Shown here: positions 1 through 8,488 of the stretch, in pieces | Position numbering within the stretch: the first letter of the stretch is position 1 | Layout: each line of letters opens with the position of its first letter | NCBI RefSeq assembly: GCF_030269445.1 | Contig: NZ_BSTJ01000001.1 | Span: forward strand, 955,898 to 1,019,897 | Reading direction: 5' to 3' | DNA: 64,000 nt | Origin: Actinoallomurus iriomotensis | GTDB taxonomy: Bacteria > Actinomycetota > Actinomycetes > Streptosporangiales > Streptosporangiaceae | Made by a program: the position numbers and the translations under genes | The notes under the pieces: generated by a model | Told to the model about the DNA's origin: nothing | What the model saw: the letters and a program-made list of their open reading frames with translations, nothing else | Databases searched by the model: none

Positions 1-129
1 CGCCGGGAACAGCGCGCGGATCGCGGGGTACCTCGAGAAGAGCAGGCCATAGAACTCCGACGCCACCTTGTCGGAGACGTCCGAGACGAGTGCCCAGCTT
101 TCTCGGAGGACAGCGACATCCACTGTCAC
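1..129 (-). CDS. globin-domain protein, N-terminal fragment (runs off the window)
   Basis: Only the first 43 codons are inside the window. The translation begins TVDVAVLRESWALV and continues through EFYGLLFSRYPAIRALFPA, which is the helix A-B/C region of a bacterial flavohaemoglobin-type globin. The start is taken as GTG at 129 because it overlaps the TGA of the upstream gene (126-128) in a GTGA arrangement, so the two genes are very likely translationally coupled. Bacterial globins of this type bind haem and usually serve in nitric oxide dioxygenation; whether an FAD/NAD reductase domain follows lies outside the window. The pairing with a PPOX-fold flavin protein is consistent with a redox or NO-detoxification unit (inference). 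Confidence 0.75.
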   Translation of the reverse strand, partial: MTVDVAVLRESWALVSDVSDKVASEFYGLLFSRYPAIRALFPA

Positions 130-878
130 AGGGGCGGCGCCGGCGTACTCGAAATCGGCCTCCCCTGGGGAACGGGTGTCCGCGGAAGCGCCGGCCGATC
201 CGGAATCGGTGCGCTGGGACTCTGCGTGCCAGCCGTCGACCTCTCCGAGGACGGCTCCAGAGCGCTCTTCGTTTTCTCCCCGGTGAAATAGCCGGAGCCA
301 GCCGGACGGACGGACCGGTCGGCGATTTTCGCTCTGCGGTCCTCCTTCATCAGCAGCGGGATGTTCTTCGCGCAATGGATGTAAGCCTCCTCGACCCTCA
401 CGGCGATCCAACGTTCGACACGGCGCGGCGCGGTCTGCTCGTGGGGCAGGTCCCACCCCGCCGCCTCCGCGTCGCCGAGAATCTGAGCACGTCCGTTGAC
501 GTGCAGACCGACCAGGTCCTCGAAAAAATCGACCATCAATATCCCGACGTGGCCGTTCTCCACGATGTTGCCCATGCTCGCCATGACGCCATTGCCGTGA
601 TATTCGGGATAAGCGAGTGTTCGGTCATCGATGACACAGATAAAACCCGGTGGGCCGGCACGGAAAGTGCAGTCGCACTCACCATGGCCATCGGCGGTCG
701 CGATGAATGCCATTTCCTGGCGAGCGATGAAATCCCGCATACGCGGGTTGAGATGGTCGAGTACTTGCTTGTCATAAAAAGCGGCGGCCCGAGCATCGCT
801 GCCGAGTAGCCGCTGGAGCAGATGCTCTCCACGCGATCCAGGCCGATCTGGACCGAAGACGTGTGCCGGGTTGGCCAT
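126..878 (-). CDS. pyridoxamine 5'-phosphate oxidase (PPOX)-fold flavin protein
   Basis: A 250-residue protein. Residues around 48-145 match the split-barrel of the PPOX family (an RQEMAFIATADGHGECDCTFRAG segment split by strands, then RTLAYPEYHGNGVMASMGNI), typical of FMN- or F420-binding proteins that are not true pyridoxamine oxidases. The C-terminal ~40 residues are Ser/Pro-rich and look disordered. ATG at 878 is chosen over upstream in-frame starts because AGGAG lies 7 bases before it and the extra N-terminal residues have no family similarity. It ends in a GTGA overlap with a globin gene, so the two form an operon. A perfect hairpin lies 22 bases upstream of the start. The substrate is unknown; a role in nitrosative or oxidative stress is inferred only from the globin neighbour. 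Confidence 0.85.
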   Translation of the reverse strand: MANPAHVFGPDRPGSRGEHLLQRLLGSDARAAAFYDKQVLDHLNPRMRDFIARQEMAFIATADGHGECDCTFRAGPPGFICVIDDRTLAYPEYHGNGVMASMGNIVENGHVGILMVDFFEDLVGLHVNGRAQILGDAEAAGWDLPHEQTAPRRVERWIAVRVEEAYIHCAKNIPLLMKEDRRAKIADRSVRPAGSGYFTGEKTKSALEPSSERSTAGTQSPSAPIPDRPALPRTPVPQGRPISSTPAPPL

Positions 879-900
879 CACGGCACTCCTTGTCGGAACT

Positions 901-940
901 CCCCTGACCGGGCCGGGACGCGCCCCGGCCCGGTCAGGGG
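901..940. repeat. perfect 17-bp inverted repeat in the PPOX leader
   Basis: Arms 901-917 and 924-940 are exact reverse complements (CCCCTGACCGGGCCGGG and its complement) with a 6-base loop ACGCGC. It sits just upstream of the ribosome binding site of the PPOX gene at 878. There is no T-run on either strand, so it is not a standard intrinsic terminator. It could be an operator, an attenuator or a leader hairpin controlling the PPOX-globin operon. Confidence 0.8.
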
Positions 941-1399
941 TACTTGGCTGGGGCGTGCCGTGACTGACGTTCCTTGTGTGACGCCTGCAACAAACGGCCC
1001 TGACGATACCCCATTTGCCACGTTTCGGAACATTTTGTCGGCATTGTGGCCGCTTGGAGGAAAAAATCACCTTTTGGAGCACGGTAACGACGGACGGTAG
1101 TTCTCAGTGGTCCGGGCACGGAAAGCAGCCGCCTTCCCCCGGTTTCCCCGTCACGGAACGACTGTCCGTAACCGTGAGATCGCACGCGTGCTACGGAAAA
1201 CAGGGGCAGCACCGACGGCCGATCCCCCTAAGAGCCTGCTTACCAGCCCCTGGCGCTCTGCTCCGCGGACAGGCTCCCCGGCTCCGCGATTCCACCTTTC
1301 GCTACTCTCCGCAAGCACCCGGACCGGTTCCGCGCCTCCGCCGGCGTTCGAATTCCTGGTCAGTAGCGGCCCGGCCGGATCTCGTCGGCGAGCGCCGGT
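941..1399. other. 459-bp intergenic region without a recognisable gene
   Basis: This stretch lies between the PPOX leader hairpin and the smc stop codon. The open frames here have no protein-like composition or family similarity and no convincing ribosome binding site. It presumably holds the promoter of the PPOX-globin operon, but no clear -35/-10 pair could be picked by eye. No obvious intrinsic terminator was found beyond the smc stop. Confidence 0.5.
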
Positions 1400-4300
1400 T
1401 CAGGCCGGCTCGGGTTCGCGCAGGCGCTGGCTGATCACCTGGGTGACGCCGTCGCCTCGCATGCTCACGCCGTAGAGCGCGTCCGCGCCCTCCATCGTGC
1501 GTTTCTGGTGGGTGATGACGATCAGCTGCGACGACTCGCGCAGTTCTTCGAAGATGCCCAGCAGGCGCTGGGTGTTCGTGTCGTCGAGTGCCGCCTCGAC
1601 CTCGTCGAGGACGTAGAACGGCGACGGCCGCGCCTTGAAGATCGCGACGAGGAACGCGATCGCGACCAGGGAACGCTCGCCGCCGGACAGCAGCGACAGC
1701 CGTTTGACCTTCTTGCCCGGCGGCCGTGCCTCCACCTCGATTCCGGTGGTCAGCATGTCCTCCGGCTCGGTCAGCGACAGACGCCCGTCACCGCCGGGGA
1801 ACAGCCGCGAGAAGATCCCCTCGAACTCCCGCGCGGTGTCCTCGTACGCGGACGTGAAGACCTGCTCGACCCGTTCGTCGACCTCCTTGACGACCGTGAG
1901 CAGGTCGCGCCGGGTCTTCTTCAGGTCCTCCAGCTGGGAGGTCAGGAAGGCGTGCCGCTCCTCCAGGGCGGCGAACTCCTCCAGTGCCAGCGGGTTGACC
2001 TTGCCGAGCTGGGTGAGCTGGCGTTCGGCCTGCTTGGCGCGCTTCTCCTGCGTGGCACGGTCGTACGGCTGGGGCTCGGCGTCCTCGGGGGCGTCGGGCG
2101 CCGGCGGGATGAGCTGGTCGGGGCCGTACTCGGCGATCAGTACGTCCACCTCCAGCCCGAACTCCTCCATCGCCCGCTCCTCCATCTGCTCCAGGCGGAG
2201 CCGGCGTTCGGCGCGGGCGACCTCGCTGCCGTGGGCGACGTTGACGAGCCGTTCGTGCTCGCCGGTCAGCTCGCGCACGCGCGTACGGACGGCCTTCAGC
2301 TCCTCCTCGCGGGCGGCGCGCGCCTGCTCGGCGGCCTCGCGCTCGGCGACGGCCGCGGCGATCGACACCTCGATGCGGCCCAGGGCCCGGTGCGCGCCGA
2401 CGACGACGGCCTGCGCGACGCGGGCGTCACGGACGCGGCGCTCGCGGCGGTCGGCGGCGCGGGCCCGCTCGGCCCGCTCCTCCGCGGCCGCCCGCAACAG
2501 CGCGTCGGCGCGGCCGGTGATGGCGGTGACCCGCTCCTCGGCGGTACGGACGTTGAGCCGCGCCTCCATCTCCGCGGAACGCAGCTCCTGGCACCGGTCG
2601 GCGAGCTCGTCGCGGCGGAACGACGCCTCGTCGTCCTCCTCGACCGGCTCGGACTCGGCGGCCTCCAGCCGCTCGCGCAGCCGGACGCGTTCTTCGGCGT
2701 CACGCTCACGTGCCTCCTCCGCGGCCCGTACGGACGCGGAGAGACGCTCGGCCTCCTGCCGGGCGGCCTTGGCCGCCGCCTGGAGCCCGGCGATGTGCTT
2801 GGCCTCCTGCGCGGCCTCGGCGGCCACCTCGCGGAGCCGGGCGCGTACGCGGTCGAGGGCCGCCTGGGCGCGGTTGACGCCCGTCTGCGCCTCACCGACG
2901 GCGGCCTGGGCCGCCTCCAGCACCGCCTGGGCCCGCTGTTCGGCCTCCACGGCCTCGTCGAGCGCCTCGGCGGTCCCCTCGGCCTTCTCGCGGGCCGCCG
3001 CGAGCCGCTCGGCGGCCTCGTCGCGGGCGGCGCGCATCTGCAGCGCGCTCTGCCGGCCGCCTCCCCCGCCCAGCGCCCAGTGCGCGCCGAGCAGGTCGCC
3101 GTCACGCGTGACCGCCCGCAGCTCCGGCGCCCGGCGTACGAGCGCGGTGGCGGCGGCCAGGTCCTCGACGACCACGACGTCGGCGAGGAGGTGGTGCACG
3201 GCGGAGCGTACGGAATCGGCGGCGGTGATCAGGTCGGTGGCACGCCGGGCGCCGTCGGGCAGCGGGCCGCCCGCCGGCTCGGCGGCGGGGCCGTCGCCGA
3301 CCACGAGGCCGGCCTGGCCGGCGTCGTCGGCGCGCAGCCGGGTCAGCGCGGACTCGGCGGTGTCGAGCGAGTCGACCGCGACGGCCTCGGTCGCGGCGCC
3401 CAGGGCGGCGGCGATCGCGACCTCGGCGCCGGGCTCGACGGACAGGAGGGAGGCGAGTGTGCCCAGGACGCCGTCGATACCGGCGGCGAGCAGCGCCTCT
3501 CCCCCGTCGGCCGCGCTGCCGAGGGTCAGGTCGAGCGCCTCGACCCGCGCCTGCAGCGCGGTGGCCTCCTTCTGCGCGGCCTGGTCGGCGCCGCGTGCCG
3601 CGCCGACGCGCTCGTGCGCCTCGCGTACGGCGCGCCGGGGCTCCTCGACGGCCTCGCGGGCCTGTTCGGCGGACTCCTTGGCCTGTTCGAGGACCTCTTG
3701 GGCGCGCTCGTGCTCGGCCGCCAGCTCGGGGTCCTCGGCCGCCTGGGTGTTCTGGGAGGAGTACTCCTCTTCGGCGATCCGCGCGCGCTCCTCCGCGGCG
3801 GCCCGTGCCTCCGTCAGCCGGCCGATCTCCGCCTCGGTGGCCTGCGTCTTGCTTTCGAGCGCGCCGACCTGCCCGCGCAGCCGGGCCAGGCCCTCCCGGC
3901 GGTCGGCGGCGGCCCGCGCGGCGGCCTGCAGGCGGCGCTCCTCCATCTCCAGCGCGGACTCGGCCTCCGACCGCTCCCGTACGGCCTCGGCGAGCACCTC
4001 CTCGACCGCCTCCAGCCGCTCGGCGAGGACCTCTTCCTGCTCGGCGATCTCCGCGGCCTCGCGCTCCATGTCCTCCGGGTCGCGGCCCCGGCGGTCCTCC
4101 TCCTGCGCCTCGGTGGCGTGGCGGTGACGCTCGGCGGCGACCTCCCCGACGCCGCGCAGCCGCTCGCGCAGCGACGACAGGGAGTACCAGGTCTCCTGGG
4201 CACGGGTCAGCACGGGCGCCTGCGCGGCCGCCTCGGCCTCCAGCTCCGCCTCGCGCTGCTGGGAGGCGGCGAGGGCCTCCTCGACGGCGATGTGCCGCTC

Positions 4301-5056
4301 GCGTACGGCGGCCTCGTCGACGGCCTCCTGCTTGAGCCGCGTGCTGAGCGTCACCAGGTCGTCGGCCAGCAGGCGTACGCGCGCGTCGCGCAGGTCGGAC
4401 TGGATGACGGCGGCCCGGCGCGCGATCTCGGCCTGGCGTCCCAGGGGTTTCAGCTGGCGCCGCAACTCGGTGGTGAGGTCCTGGACGCGCGTGAGGTTGG
4501 CCTGCATCGCGTCGAGCTTGCGGAGGGCCTTCTCCTTGCGCTTGCGGTGCTTGAGGACGCCGGCCGCCTCCTCGACCATGGAGCGGCGGCCCTCCGGCCC
4601 GGAGTGCAGCACACGGTCGAGCTGGCCCTGACCGATGATCACGTGCATCTCGCGGCCGATGCCGGAGTCCGACAGCAGTTCCTGGACGTCGAGCAGGCGG
4701 CAGGTGTCGCCGTTGATGGAGTACTCGCTCTGCCCCGACCGGAACATCAGCCGGCTGATCGTGACCTCGGTGTAGTCGATCGGCAGGGCACCGTCGGTGT
4801 TGTCGATCGTGAGGAGGACCTCGGCACGGCCGAGCGGCGGGCGCGACGAGGTGCCCGCGAAGATCACGTCCTCCATCTTGCCGCCGCGCAGCGACTTGGC
4901 GCCCTGCTCGCCCATCACCCAGGCGAGCGCGTCGACGACGTTCGACTTCCCCGAGCCGTTGGGCCCGACGACGGCGGTGATGCCCGGTTCGAGACGCAGC
5001 GTGGTCGAGGACGCGAAGGACTTGAAGCCGCGCAGCGTGAGGCTCTTCAAGTACAA
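1400..5056 (-). CDS. smc: chromosome segregation ATPase SMC
   Basis: Full-length SMC of 1218 residues, normal for actinobacteria. The N-terminal ATPase half has the Walker A motif GPNGSGKSN at residues 31-39. A long, Glu/Arg/Ala-rich coiled coil follows to about residue 500, then a globular hinge (about 505-660, with the GVLGTLASLL start), a second coiled coil to about 1010, and the C-terminal head with the ABC signature LSGGERS and the Walker B/D-loop run FYVLDEVEAALDD. SMC dimers with ScpA/ScpB organise and segregate newly replicated origins in the nucleoid. It starts with ATG at 5056 and is the most distal gene of the minus-strand block; 470 bp of noncoding DNA upstream suggests its own promoter. 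The very long plus-strand frame opposite it is a GC-codon shadow. Confidence 0.97.
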   Translation of the reverse strand: MYLKSLTLRGFKSFASSTTLRLEPGITAVVGPNGSGKSNVVDALAWVMGEQGAKSLRGGKMEDVIFAGTSSRPPLGRAEVLLTIDNTDGALPIDYTEVTISRLMFRSGQSEYSINGDTCRLLDVQELLSDSGIGREMHVIIGQGQLDRVLHSGPEGRRSMVEEAAGVLKHRKRKEKALRKLDAMQANLTRVQDLTTELRRQLKPLGRQAEIARRAAVIQSDLRDARVRLLADDLVTLSTRLKQEAVDEAAVRERHIAVEEALAASQQREAELEAEAAAQAPVLTRAQETWYSLSSLRERLRGVGEVAAERHRHATEAQEEDRRGRDPEDMEREAAEIAEQEEVLAERLEAVEEVLAEAVRERSEAESALEMEERRLQAAARAAADRREGLARLRGQVGALESKTQATEAEIGRLTEARAAAEERARIAEEEYSSQNTQAAEDPELAAEHERAQEVLEQAKESAEQAREAVEEPRRAVREAHERVGAARGADQAAQKEATALQARVEALDLTLGSAADGGEALLAAGIDGVLGTLASLLSVEPGAEVAIAAALGAATEAVAVDSLDTAESALTRLRADDAGQAGLVVGDGPAAEPAGGPLPDGARRATDLITAADSVRSAVHHLLADVVVVEDLAAATALVRRAPELRAVTRDGDLLGAHWALGGGGGRQSALQMRAARDEAAERLAAAREKAEGTAEALDEAVEAEQRAQAVLEAAQAAVGEAQTGVNRAQAALDRVRARLREVAAEAAQEAKHIAGLQAAAKAARQEAERLSASVRAAEEARERDAEERVRLRERLEAAESEPVEEDDEASFRRDELADRCQELRSAEMEARLNVRTAEERVTAITGRADALLRAAAEERAERARAADRRERRVRDARVAQAVVVGAHRALGRIEVSIAAAVAEREAAEQARAAREEELKAVRTRVRELTGEHERLVNVAHGSEVARAERRLRLEQMEERAMEEFGLEVDVLIAEYGPDQLIPPAPDAPEDAEPQPYDRATQEKRAKQAERQLTQLGKVNPLALEEFAALEERHAFLTSQLEDLKKTRRDLLTVVKEVDERVEQVFTSAYEDTAREFEGIFSRLFPGGDGRLSLTEPEDMLTTGIEVEARPPGKKVKRLSLLSGGERSLVAIAFLVAIFKARPSPFYVLDEVEAALDDTNTQRLLGIFEELRESSQLIVITHQKRTMEGADALYGVSMRGDGVTQVISQRLREPEPA

Positions 5057-5530
5057 ACGTCCACCGATCCTTTCCCCGACCGACTCGGCACGGCCCGGGA
5101 GTTCTGCGAGGGGTTCACCGGGCCCGGCTTCTGCGCACCATACCGGCCGGAAGCCGTCTCACCGGCATCTGACATCCCCAAATGTGCCATGAACCCTCGT
5201 GGTTCGCGGGGCTCTGCGGGAAACCGCCGCGCCGCCACGGGCCCCGGGTTCTCGGGGGCTGTCGCGGTACGGCCCCTTGGGGGCCGCGCCGGACATCTTC
5301 GTCGCGTGCCGTGGATCGGGCCGAAATGGTGCGATCTTTGCCCGGACGCCTTATCCCGGCGCCACATTTCCCTTGCCGTACGGCGTCAGGTCGAATTCAC
5401 CCGACCGTCGAACAGGGTCCTGACCTGGGGAGATCGTGATCGGGCATACATTTCCGAACTGATTGCCTCCCCGTACGAGACGAGGAAGAAGCTTGGGGCC
5501 AGCGCGGCCGCCGACAATTTCCGGGCAACA
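5057..5530. other. intergenic region upstream of smc
   Basis: About 470 bp between the smc start and the terminator of the small coiled-coil gene. Short open frames occur on both strands but none has a plausible ribosome binding site plus family-like sequence. It most likely carries the smc promoter; no unambiguous -35/-10 pair was identified by eye. Confidence 0.45.
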
Positions 5531-5560
5531 AAAAGGGACGTCACGATCGACGTCCCTTTT
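5531..5560 (-). terminator. intrinsic terminator after the small coiled-coil gene
   Basis: Perfect 12-bp arms AAAAGGGACGTC (5531-5542) and GACGTCCCTTTT (5549-5560) around a 6-base loop. The arms end in A4/T4, so the hairpin reads as a Rho-independent terminator on the minus strand, 18 bases past the stop at 5579, and could work in either direction. Confidence 0.85.
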
Positions 5561-5578
5561 ACGGAGCGGCCTGACCCC

Positions 5579-5776
5579 CTAGGTCAGCGCCGGTTCGCGG
5601 TCGTTGGCGCTCAGCGCCATGACTTCGTTGTCAGCGACCGCCGCGAGCGCGTCGTTCTCGGTCTGGAGCCGTACGAGTTCGGCCTCCAGGTCACGGACAC
5701 GTTGCTGAAGGCGCCGCATCTCCGCAACCATGCGGGGGTCCGGACCGCCGACGTGGCCGAGTAGAGCCTTCGCCAT
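5579..5776 (-). CDS. small coiled-coil protein of unknown function
   Basis: A 65-residue protein, MAKALLGHVG at the start, followed by a Leu/Arg/Glu-rich heptad segment (residues about 18-45: MRRLQQRVRDLEAELVRL) and an acidic tail. It resembles small coiled-coil hypothetical proteins common in actinomycetes; I do not know a function. ATG at 5776 is chosen over the upstream in-frame start because GGAGG lies about 10 bases before it and the protein begins at the conserved-looking MAKALLG. It has its own strong terminator and a leader with two 11-bp direct repeats, so it is probably transcribed alone. The heptads suggest dimerisation or interaction with another coiled-coil protein; closeness to smc is suggestive but not evidence of partnership. 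Confidence 0.8.
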   Translation of the reverse strand: MAKALLGHVGGPDPRMVAEMRRLQQRVRDLEAELVRLQTENDALAAVADNEVMALSANDREPALT

Positions 5777-5841
5777 GATTAAGGGTCCTCCACGCTGAGT
5801 GACCAGCAGGAATGATCGCGCACATGAGAGCCGAATAGATG

Positions 5842-5908
5842 CGCGTAACAACTAGGGTCGCACCGGCGCGAGAGCCGGTCAAGACGGATGTCACAGACGC
5901 GTAACAAC
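5842..5908. repeat. two 11-bp direct repeats upstream of the small coiled-coil gene
   Basis: CGCGTAACAAC occurs exactly at 5842-5852 and 5898-5908, 56 bp apart start to start. On the coding (minus) strand each reads GTTGTTACGCG. They lie 66-132 bp upstream of the ATG at 5776, in the position expected for regulator binding or for two promoter elements. The regulator is not known. Confidence 0.6.
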
Positions 5909-5943
5909 CTGTCTATACGAGTTTAGCAGACTTCCGGGGACGA

Positions 5944-6222
5944 TCAGCGTTCGATGAACCCGTTAAGATCCCCACGGGGTTCGCTCCACCGTTCGGCGAC
6001 GCCTGTGACCATTCCCGGAGTGCCGCCGCCGCGCAACAGCGCGAGCAGATCGTCACAGGCCGTGCGCGCCCCTTCGGCGATCACTTCGACGCGCCCGTCG
6101 GCCAGATTGCTCGCCGAGCCGGCGAGGCCCAGCTCAAGCGCCCTGGAACGTACCCACCAACGGAACCCGACGCCCTGGACGCGACCGCGGACCCACGCGG
6201 TCAGCCGTGTCTGCTCATCCAC
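5944..6222 (-). CDS. acyP: acylphosphatase
   Basis: A 92-residue single-domain acylphosphatase, the usual length. The phosphate-binding loop VQGVGFR ends in the catalytic Arg at residue 21 ([13 protein letters not shown]), and the catalytic Asn is N39 in [12 protein letters not shown]. The enzyme hydrolyses acyl phosphates such as acetyl phosphate or carbamoyl phosphate in the cytoplasm. ATG at 6222 is preceded by GGAGGG 4-5 bases upstream. The gene lies between mutM and the small coiled-coil gene, as in Streptomyces. Spacing of about 290 bp from mutM suggests it is not tightly co-transcribed with it. Confidence 0.95.
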   Translation of the reverse strand: MDEQTRLTAWVRGRVQGVGFRWWVRSRALELGLAGSASNLADGRVEVIAEGARTACDDLLALLRGGGTPGMVTGVAERWSEPRGDLNGFIER

Positions 6223-6511
6223 CCTCCGGGATCCTAGTCACGTCGACGGAGCCGATCACGCACGGACGCCCACGGGGCGCGAGAGCGGATTGGAACGATC
6301 CCGTACAGCCGCCTGACCGGCGATTTCGCCGACTGTAAGCGGGGTTTCGTCCGGACCGCCGGCCAGGACGGGCCGTCGATTAGCACTCCGGGCGAAACCC
6401 GGCAACCCGTCCGGCCGATGCCCCGTGACCGGACCCGGACGCCCGTACCGGGCCGCCCGGAAACCGCTTCTTGATCGACGACACTGGTTCCGGCGGTTGT
6501 GGGCCGAAGGC

Positions 6512-7366
6512 TCAGTAGCGGGCTCGGCGGGGGCGGGGCTGACAGGTGGGGCAGGTGTAGGAGGAGCGGTTCATGAACGCGTCGCGGCGGATCGGGTCGC
6601 CGCAGCGTGGGCATGGCTCGTCCTCGCGGCCGTACGCGTTGAGTGATCGTTCGAAGTAGCCGCTCTCGCCGTTGACGTTGACGTACAGGCTGTCGAAGGA
6701 CGTGCCGCCCGCCAGAAGGGCGGCCTCCATGACCTCGCGGGCGGCCGCCAGCACGCGCATGGCCTCCGAGCGGTTCAGGGTCTCCGTCGGCCGGGCCCAG
6801 TGCAGCCGGGCCCGCCACAGCGCCTCATCGGCGTAGATGTTGCCGACGCCGCTGATCAGTGACTGGTCGAGCAACGCGCGTTTGATGCCCGTGCGGCGTC
6901 TCCGCAGCGCGCGGAAGAACGCCTCCTCGTCGAACGCCTTCTCCAGCGGGTCCGGGGCGATGTGCGCGATCGGCAGGGGCACGCCGTCGGTCGTCTCGGT
7001 CAGCATGAGGTGGCCGAACGTGCGCTGGTCGATGAACCGCAGGTCCGCCCCGCCGTCGGTGAAGGTGAACCGCGCGCGCAGGTGCTTCTCGTACGGCCGG
7101 TCCGACTCGCCGACGATCAGCTGGCCGCTCATGCCCAGGTGGGCCAGGAGCGACTCGTCGTCGCCGACCGGCAGCCAGAGGTACTTGCCGCGCCGGCACG
7201 CGCCGGAGACCACGCGGCCGGTCAGGCGGGCGGCGAGGTCGGAGGGGCCCTCGGCGTGGCGCCGGGCCGCGCGCGGGTGCAGGACCGTGGCGGACTCGAT
7301 GGTCCGCCCCGCCACCCAGCGTTCGACGCCCCGGCGTACGACCTCGACCTCGGGCAGCTCGGGCAA
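6512..7366 (-). CDS. mutM: formamidopyrimidine-DNA glycosylase (Fpg/MutM)
   Basis: A 284-residue base-excision repair glycosylase/AP lyase that removes 8-oxoguanine and FaPy lesions. The start is TTG at 7366, giving (M)PELPEVE: Pro2 is the catalytic nucleophile and Glu3 the general acid. Lys61 in RRGKYLWL corresponds to the conserved lysine near residue 57-60. The H2TH region contains [13 protein letters not shown], and the C-terminal zinc finger uses Cys252/255 (CPRC) and Cys272/275 (CPTC). The longer frame upstream of 7366 is the antisense of rnc and should not be annotated. AGGAGG overlaps the rnc stop (7377-7379) and is spaced 6 bases from the TTG, so mutM is translationally coupled to rnc. 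Confidence 0.96.
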   Translation of the reverse strand: MPELPEVEVVRRGVERWVAGRTIESATVLHPRAARRHAEGPSDLAARLTGRVVSGACRRGKYLWLPVGDDESLLAHLGMSGQLIVGESDRPYEKHLRARFTFTDGGADLRFIDQRTFGHLMLTETTDGVPLPIAHIAPDPLEKAFDEEAFFRALRRRRTGIKRALLDQSLISGVGNIYADEALWRARLHWARPTETLNRSEAMRVLAAAREVMEAALLAGGTSFDSLYVNVNGESGYFERSLNAYGREDEPCPRCGDPIRRDAFMNRSSYTCPTCQPRPRRARY

Positions 7367-7376
7367 CGACGGCCTC

Positions 7377-8093
7377 CTATTCGGGGCGGGTCGCGGACTG
7401 CTCGCGGATCGCCGTCCACGCCGCCTCGGCCGCCTGCTGCTCGGCCTCCTTCTTCGAACGTCCCTCGCCACGGCCGTACTCCACGCCGCCGACCGAGACG
7501 ACGGCACGGAAGCTCTTCTGGTGGTCCGGGCCGCTCTCCTCGACGTGGTATTCGGGCACGCCGAGTTCTTCGGTGGCGGTCAGCTCCTGCAGAGAGGTCT
7601 TCCAGTCGAGTCCGGCGCCGAGGCTGGCCGAGCGGGTGATCAGGGCGTCGAAGAGCCGGTGGACGAGCGCGTCGGCGGCCTTCAGGCCCTGGTCCAGGTA
7701 GACAGCGCCGATCACGGCCTCGAGCGTGTCGGCGAGGATCGACGCCTTGTCCCGGCCTCCGGTGCCCTCTTCGCCACGGCCGAGGCGGATGTAGGCGCCG
7801 AGGTCGAGCTGGCGGGCGACGCCGGCGAGCGCCCGCATGTTGACCACGGCGGCCCGCAGCTTGGCGAGCTGGCCCTCCGGCAGGTCCGGGTGGCCGCGGA
7901 ACAGGGTGTCGGTGACGATGAGGCCAAGCACCGAGTCGCCGAGGAACTCCAGGCGCTCGTTGGTCGGCAGGCCGCCGTTCTCGTACGCGAACGAGCGGTG
8001 TGTGAGAGCGCGTTCGAGCAGCGCGGGGTCGGGGGCCACGCCGAGGGCGGCCTCGAGTGCGCTGCGGTCGGTCACCGAGTGATCGGACTTCAT
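7377..8093 (-). CDS. rnc: ribonuclease III
   Basis: A 238-residue RNase III, normal size. The catalytic signature [14 protein letters not shown] lies at residues 45-58; the second acidic cluster is in [13 protein letters not shown]. The double-stranded-RNA binding domain occupies about residues 160-230 (DWKTSLQEL through [13 protein letters not shown]). It processes rRNA precursors and cleaves structured mRNAs; in Streptomyces the orthologue (AbsB) also affects antibiotic regulation. It lies between rpmF and mutM in the same direction, with the mutM ribosome binding site inside its stop region. ATG at 8093 agrees with the usual family start. Confidence 0.97.
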   Translation of the reverse strand: MKSDHSVTDRSALEAALGVAPDPALLERALTHRSFAYENGGLPTNERLEFLGDSVLGLIVTDTLFRGHPDLPEGQLAKLRAAVVNMRALAGVARQLDLGAYIRLGRGEEGTGGRDKASILADTLEAVIGAVYLDQGLKAADALVHRLFDALITRSASLGAGLDWKTSLQELTATEELGVPEYHVEESGPDHQKSFRAVVSVGGVEYGRGEGRSKKEAEQQAAEAAWTAIREQSATRPE

Positions 8094-8310
8094 GCTGTCC
8101 TCCCCGGCTGGGAGGCGCCATTGACGGGATTCACGATGTTTCCTCCGCGGAAGGTTCCGCGAGGGCGAGGTGCACGCCGGGTCATCCCCCGGCGTCCGCC
8201 ACGGCCTCGGGCGAGTCTTCGTCGCGAGACGGGCGGGGGCGGCTCGCCGCCGCCCCCGAGAACGTCGTCAGAGACTGTCAGAGGCCTCGTGAAGAGGCCC
8301 GGACAGGCTC

Positions 8311-8487
8311 TCAGGCCACGTCGATGACCTGACGGCGGTTGTAGGTGCCGCAGGTCGGGCACGCGGTGTGCGGCAGCTTCTCGTCGCGGCACTGCGGGCA
8401 GCGCACGAGCGTGGGCGCCTGAGTCTTCCACTGCGAGCGACGGTGCCGCGTGTTGCTGCGCGACTTCTTCCGCTTGGGTACGGCCAC
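8311..8487 (-). CDS. rpmF: 50S ribosomal protein L32
   Basis: A 58-residue L32 starting (M)AVPKRKKSRSNTRHRR, the canonical beginning. Four cysteines at residues 30, 33, 43 and 46 form the zinc ribbon (CPQC and CPTC), so this is the zinc-binding (C+) form. The start is GTG at 8487, with AGGAGGG 5-6 bases upstream. The stop of the upstream DUF177 gene (8489-8491) leaves only one base between the genes, so DUF177 and rpmF are co-translated, the normal pairing in bacteria. A gap of 217 bp separates it from rnc and contains a small 6-bp hairpin (8283-8299). Confidence 0.97.
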   Translation of the reverse strand: MAVPKRKKSRSNTRHRRSQWKTQAPTLVRCPQCRDEKLPHTACPTCGTYNRRQVIDVA

Positions 8488-8488
8488 G

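Noticed and set aside
901-940. Intrinsic terminator for an upstream gene
   Set aside because: No T-run on either strand and it lies in the leader, not after a stop codon.
5047-5367. Possible small gene upstream of smc
   Set aside because: No ribosome binding site, no motif, and composition typical of noncoding GC-rich DNA.
1508-5764. Very long plus-strand open frame opposite smc
   Set aside because: Its Leu/Gly/Arg-rich composition is the antisense image of SMC coiled coil in high-GC DNA, with no family motif or ribosome binding site.
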